Source: Rhizobium lentis (GTDB taxonomy: Bacteria; Pseudomonadota; Alphaproteobacteria; Rhizobiales; Rhizobiaceae). Taken from it: a stretch of 64,000 bases of DNA. Below, piece by piece: positions 61,015 through 64,000 of the stretch (the first letter of the stretch is position 1; each line of letters opens with the position of its first letter). A model generated the notes under the pieces. The model saw nothing but the letters and a program-made list of their open reading frames with translations. It was not told the origin of the DNA and made no database searches. The DNA lies in the NCBI RefSeq assembly GCF_017352135.1, contig NZ_CP071454.1, forward strand, positions 1,947,001 through 2,011,000, read 5' to 3'. The translations under genes were made by a program, and so were the position numbers.

Positions 61015-62088
61015 TCACTGGATCGCAGGCTTGTCGCTCGGGACTGGGCCGACATCCGGCAACGCCTCGTCGTCGTCGGCCGGCGTGGCTGCTGGCGCGG
61101 CGACGAACGCGCTTGCGGCGGAGGGTCCGCCATAGGTGGCGGCCTGCATCGAAGCGACGGAAGCGGCATCGAGCACGGCGGCGCAGGCCTTGGGCAGGTC
61201 GGAGACCATCATCTCACGCGGCGGCTTAGGCGGCTTGGCGCCGGGCTTGGGCGGCTTCGGGGGCGCCCAAGGCGCCGGCGTGAACCAATAGGCAAGCGAC
61301 TTGTCGCAGCCGTCTCCTGAGGCGACAGGAGCTTGCGGCGTGCATCCGGCAGCGCCGGGCGGGCATTTGATGCGGATGTGGAAATGCGAATCATGGCCGT
61401 ATATCGGCCGGAGCTTACCAAGATTGGTGCGGTCGCCGGTCCAGGTGTCGCACATCTTCTTCTTGATCGCGGGATTGACGAAAATGCGCTCGACTTCGGG
61501 ATAGCTCGCGGCCAGCATCAGAAGCCGCGCGCGCGATTCCGTCCATACCTTCGGGTTGACGGTGAGGAACTTGTCCTTCTGCAGCATGCTGGTGAAGGGC
61601 AGGTCCTCGCGCTCCTGAGGCGTCATGCGGCGTGTCGGCATTGGAGTGAACCAGATATCGGCATCAAGGCCGATCTGGTGCGAGGAATGGCCGTTGAGCA
61701 TCGGCCCGCCGCGCGGCTGGGCGATATCGCCGACGAGGATGCCCGGCCAGCCGGCATATTTGACCGCGTCCTGCGAAAACCGTTCCAGGAGCGCGATCAT
61801 CGCCGGGTTGCCCCAGCGGCGATTGCGCGAAAGCCGCATCGCCTGCCAGCTCGGCCCGTCGGTCGGCAGCGCCACTGCCCCGGTCATGCAGCCCTTCGCG
61901 TAGAAGCCGATCGGCTGCGCCGGCCCCTGCGTCGGCAGGCTGACGCCGGCGAAGCGCGCCTTGGCACTGCCCGGGCTCGGGGGCCTCTGCTCCGCGCCGA
62001 CGTCGCCGGCGGCAAGGCTCGCGCCGATTGCGCCGGCAAGCGTCAGTCTGCCGAGTGTCCTGAAAGCCTGCGCGAAGCCGAAAGCCAT
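61015..62088 (-). CDS. mepA: Penicillin-insensitive murein endopeptidase MepA
   Basis: MepA (357 aa) is a periplasmic zinc endopeptidase of the LAS/M74 family that cuts peptidoglycan cross-links. An N-terminal signal (AFRTLGRLTLAGAIGASLAAG) is present. The zinc residues are in LNGHSSHQIGLDADIWFTPM and IYGHDSHFHIRIKCPPGAAGC. IALLERFSQDAVKYAGWPG and AYWFTPAPWAPPKPPKPGA also fit. A ~75-residue Pro/Ala-rich C-terminal tail is longer than in E. coli MepA. It is divergent from the peptide-binding protein gene. Confidence 0.93.
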   Translation of the reverse strand: MAFGFAQAFRTLGRLTLAGAIGASLAAGDVGAEQRPPSPGSAKARFAGVSLPTQGPAQPIGFYAKGCMTGAVALPTDGPSWQAMRLSRNRRWGNPAMIALLERFSQDAVKYAGWPGILVGDIAQPRGGPMLNGHSSHQIGLDADIWFTPMPTRRMTPQEREDLPFTSMLQKDKFLTVNPKVWTESRARLLMLAASYPEVERIFVNPAIKKKMCDTWTGDRTNLGKLRPIYGHDSHFHIRIKCPPGAAGCTPQAPVASGDGCDKSLAYWFTPAPWAPPKPPKPGAKPPKPPREMMVSDLPKACAAVLDAASVASMQAATYGGPSAASAFVAAPAATPADDDEALPDVGPVPSDKPAIQ

Positions 62089-62300
62089 GCTGTTCCCTTA
62101 AGTCGATGTCGAAGTGATTTGCGCTCGAATCTACTGTGAAAAGCAATTTTGGTGAATCGATGATTTGGCGAAGGTGCGCAGGAGGCCGCTGACAGAAGCT
62201 GGCTCAAAATTCCGCGAGCCCGGCAAAAACCAAACTCTCTCCTGTTTTTCGCCCCTATTTCTCGTATTGTCGAATCCATCAATATTCAGGGGAAGTGGGC

Positions 62301-64000
62301 ATGGCGGCTTTCTTGTCGAAGATCGGTTTGTTTCTGGCACTTGCGGGTGCTTTGACGCCTTTGACGGCAATGGCTGAAGAGCAGCCATTTCAGATCGGAA
62401 GCTCGGTCATCAGCGAAATGAAATACAAGCCGGGCTTTGCTCATTTCGACTACGTCAATCCAAATGCCCCAAAGGGCGGAGATCTGCGCCTTTCCGCGAG
62501 CGGCGCCTTCGACACCTTTAATCCGCTACTTGCCAAAGGCCAGACGGCGGTAGGCCTGACGCTCGTATTCGACACGTTGATGAAGCCCGCCGATGACGAG
62601 CTGCTTGTGTCCTATGGCTTGCTTGCCGAAGGACTGTCCTTCCCCGCCGATGTTTCGAGTGCGACCTTTCGCCTGCGCAAAGAAGCGAAATGGGCGGACG
62701 GGCGGCCGGTTACGCCCGAGGATGTCATCTTCAGCCTGGATAAGACAAAGGAGCTCAATCCGGTCACCGCGAACTACTATCGGCACGTGGTAAAGGCCGA
62801 AAAAACCGGCGATCGCGACATCACCTTCACTTTCGACGAGAAGAACAACCGCGAGCTTCCGAATATTCTCGGCCAGTTGGTGGTCGTACCGAAACATTGG
62901 TGGGAGGGGCAGGGACCGGACGGCAAGCCCCGCGATATTTCAAAGACGACGCTCGAGCCGGTGATGGGGTCCGGGGCTTATAAAATTGCATCCTTCTCGC
63001 CCGGAGCGACGATCCGTTATGAACTGCGTGACGACTATTGGGGCAAGGACCTCAATGTGAATGTCGGCCAGAACAATTTCCGCAACGTCGTCTACACCTA
63101 TATCGGGGATCGGGACGTTGAATTCGAAGCCTTCCGCGCCGGCAATAGCGACTTTTGGCAGGAAACCACAGCTGCCCGCTGGGCGACGGGATATGATTTC
63201 CCTGCAGTGAAGGAAGGACGCGTCAAGAAGGAAGAGGTTGCAAACCCGCTGCGCTCCACCGGAATCATGCAGGCGCTCGTGCCCAATATGCGGCGTGATC
63301 TGTTTAAGGACGAGCGGGTCCGCGAAGCGCTGAACTACGGTTTCGATTTCGAGGAGCTGAACCGCACGGTTGCCTTCAACAGCTACAAGCGCATCGATAG
63401 CTATTTTTGGAACACCGAGCTTGCCTCTTCGGGCCTGCCGCAGGGACGTGAACTGGAAATACTGCAGGGCATGAAGGACAAGGTTCCGCCCAAAGTCTTC
63501 ACGGCACCCTACACCAATCCCGTCGGCGGTGACCCGCAGAAAAGCCGCGACAACCTTCGCAAGGCGATTGCACTGCTGAAAGACGCTGGCTGGGAGATCA
63601 AGAGCAATCGCATGGTCAATAGCAAGACCGGCCAGCCGATGAGCTTTGAGATACTGTTGTCGAGCCCCATGTTGGAGCGCTGGGCGGTGCCTTATGCCAA
63701 CAATCTCAAGAAAATCGGCATAGATGCGCGCGTGCGGACAGTTGATGCATCGCAAGCTGTCAACCGCGAACGCAGCTTCGACTATGATATGATCTGGAAT
63801 GTCTGGGCGCAGTCGATGAATCCCGGCAACGAGCAGGCCGACTATTGGGGATCCGGCTCGGTGAACCAGCAAGGCACCCAGAATTATGCCGGCATCGCCA
63901 ATCCGGCGATCGACGAACTCATCCGCATGATCATCTTCGCGCCGAACCGCGATGAACAGGTCGCGGCGATCAAGGCGATGGACAGGGTCCTGCTTGCAAA
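62301..64000 (+). CDS. Periplasmic oligopeptide-binding protein, family 5 (YejA-like), cut by the window edge
   Basis: The first ~566 codons of a solute-binding protein for a peptide ABC importer. A signal peptide (FLSKIGLFLALAGALTPLTAMA) leads into FDYVNPNAPKGGDLRLSASG, typical of YejA-type proteins. The family-5 motif KWADGRPVTPEDVIFSL is complete, and MRRDLFKDERVREALNYGFD is the usual second half. YejABEF-type systems import microcins and peptides. ATG 62301 is preceded by AGGGGAAG. The permease genes should lie beyond the right edge. Confidence 0.92.
   Translation, partial: MAAFLSKIGLFLALAGALTPLTAMAEEQPFQIGSSVISEMKYKPGFAHFDYVNPNAPKGGDLRLSASGAFDTFNPLLAKGQTAVGLTLVFDTLMKPADDELLVSYGLLAEGLSFPADVSSATFRLRKEAKWADGRPVTPEDVIFSLDKTKELNPVTANYYRHVVKAEKTGDRDITFTFDEKNNRELPNILGQLVVVPKHWWEGQGPDGKPRDISKTTLEPVMGSGAYKIASFSPGATIRYELRDDYWGKDLNVNVGQNNFRNVVYTYIGDRDVEFEAFRAGNSDFWQETTAARWATGYDFPAVKEGRVKKEEVANPLRSTGIMQALVPNMRRDLFKDERVREALNYGFDFEELNRTVAFNSYKRIDSYFWNTELASSGLPQGRELEILQGMKDKVPPKVFTAPYTNPVGGDPQKSRDNLRKAIALLKDAGWEIKSNRMVNSKTGQPMSFEILLSSPMLERWAVPYANNLKKIGIDARVRTVDASQAVNRERSFDYDMIWNVWAQSMNPGNEQADYWGSGSVNQQGTQNYAGIANPAIDELIRMIIFAPNRDEQVAAIKAMDRVLLA

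Noticed and set aside
1..64000. CRISPR array, prophage, transposon or toxin-antitoxin system
   Set aside because: I found no regular direct repeats with spacers, no transposase, integrase or phage structural genes, and no paired toxin-antitoxin frames; the XRE regulator stands alone.
1..64000. tRNA or rRNA genes
   Set aside because: I noticed no cloverleaf with a GTTCGAATC-type T arm and no rRNA motif on either strand.

Overview
The window is a stretch of alphaproteobacterial chromosome, almost certainly from Rhizobiaceae and most like Rhizobium etli/leguminosarum. The evidence is the rhizobial gene order (infB-ylxR-nusA-rimP, ybaB-dnaX-SRP RNA, marR-sRNA-polA), high GC with strong GC3 bias, CTTGNN-N17-CNATAT promoters typical of rhizobial housekeeping sigma, a YafY/WYL regulator beside a VOC protein, DUF1127, and a complete C-P lyase cluster. 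I see no IS element, prophage, CRISPR array, rRNA or tRNA. Both edges cut genes: infB on the left and a peptide-binding protein gene on the right.

Layout. 1-3.8 kb: the minus-strand rimP-nusA-ylxR-infB translation/transcription operon, behind a clear promoter and a leader hairpin that looks like an intrinsic terminator. 3.9-8.6 kb: MFS exporter, acetyltransferase, recR with a lytic transglycosylase, and a MOSC protein. 8.6-11.8 kb: a low-GC orphan secreted protein, ybaB, dnaX and the small SRP RNA. 11.8-14.8 kb: HIT, nudC, a WYL regulator, DUF1127 and VOC genes; two matching 21-bp palindromes lie next to the last three. 14.8-20.1 kb: pheA, kdsB, cycM, an AEC permease, adenosine kinase and an SH3 protein. 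20.3-25 kb: hydroxyacid dehydrogenase, GNAT, ThiF/MoeB-like, recF and an XRE regulator. 25.2-31 kb: dnaK-dnaJ behind a sigma-32 promoter, and a bifunctional PBP1A. 31-36.5 kb: an arginine/aspartate-rich SH3 protein, M20 dipeptidase and an MHYT-GGDEF-EAL protein. 36.5-43 kb: marR, an alpha-r7-like sRNA, polA and a transmembrane-free FtsK-type translocase.

43-56 kb is the phosphonate region. phnF (plus) diverges from phnG-H-I-J-K-L-acetyltransferase, phnC-D-E1-E2, a 2H-phosphoesterase (DUF1045) gene, phnM and phnN (all minus). PhnCDE imports phosphonate, PhnGHIJKLM activates it on ribose and breaks the C-P bond, and PhnN completes PRPP salvage. No phnP is present, so the DUF1045 protein is a candidate for that missing step. 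The phnG promoter carries a near-consensus PHO box and a separate palindrome suited to PhnF.

56-64 kb holds gpmA, dapB, an MsbA-like exporter, glk, mgsA, mepA and a YejA-like peptide-binding protein.

Most of the window is core chromosome. The observations most worth checking are regulatory (rimP leader, WYL palindromes, PHO box with PhnF operator, sRNA and orphan terminators) and molecular (DnaX without zinc cysteines, the DUF1045 replacement for PhnP, the TM-less FtsK, and the PhnE2 periplasmic insert).
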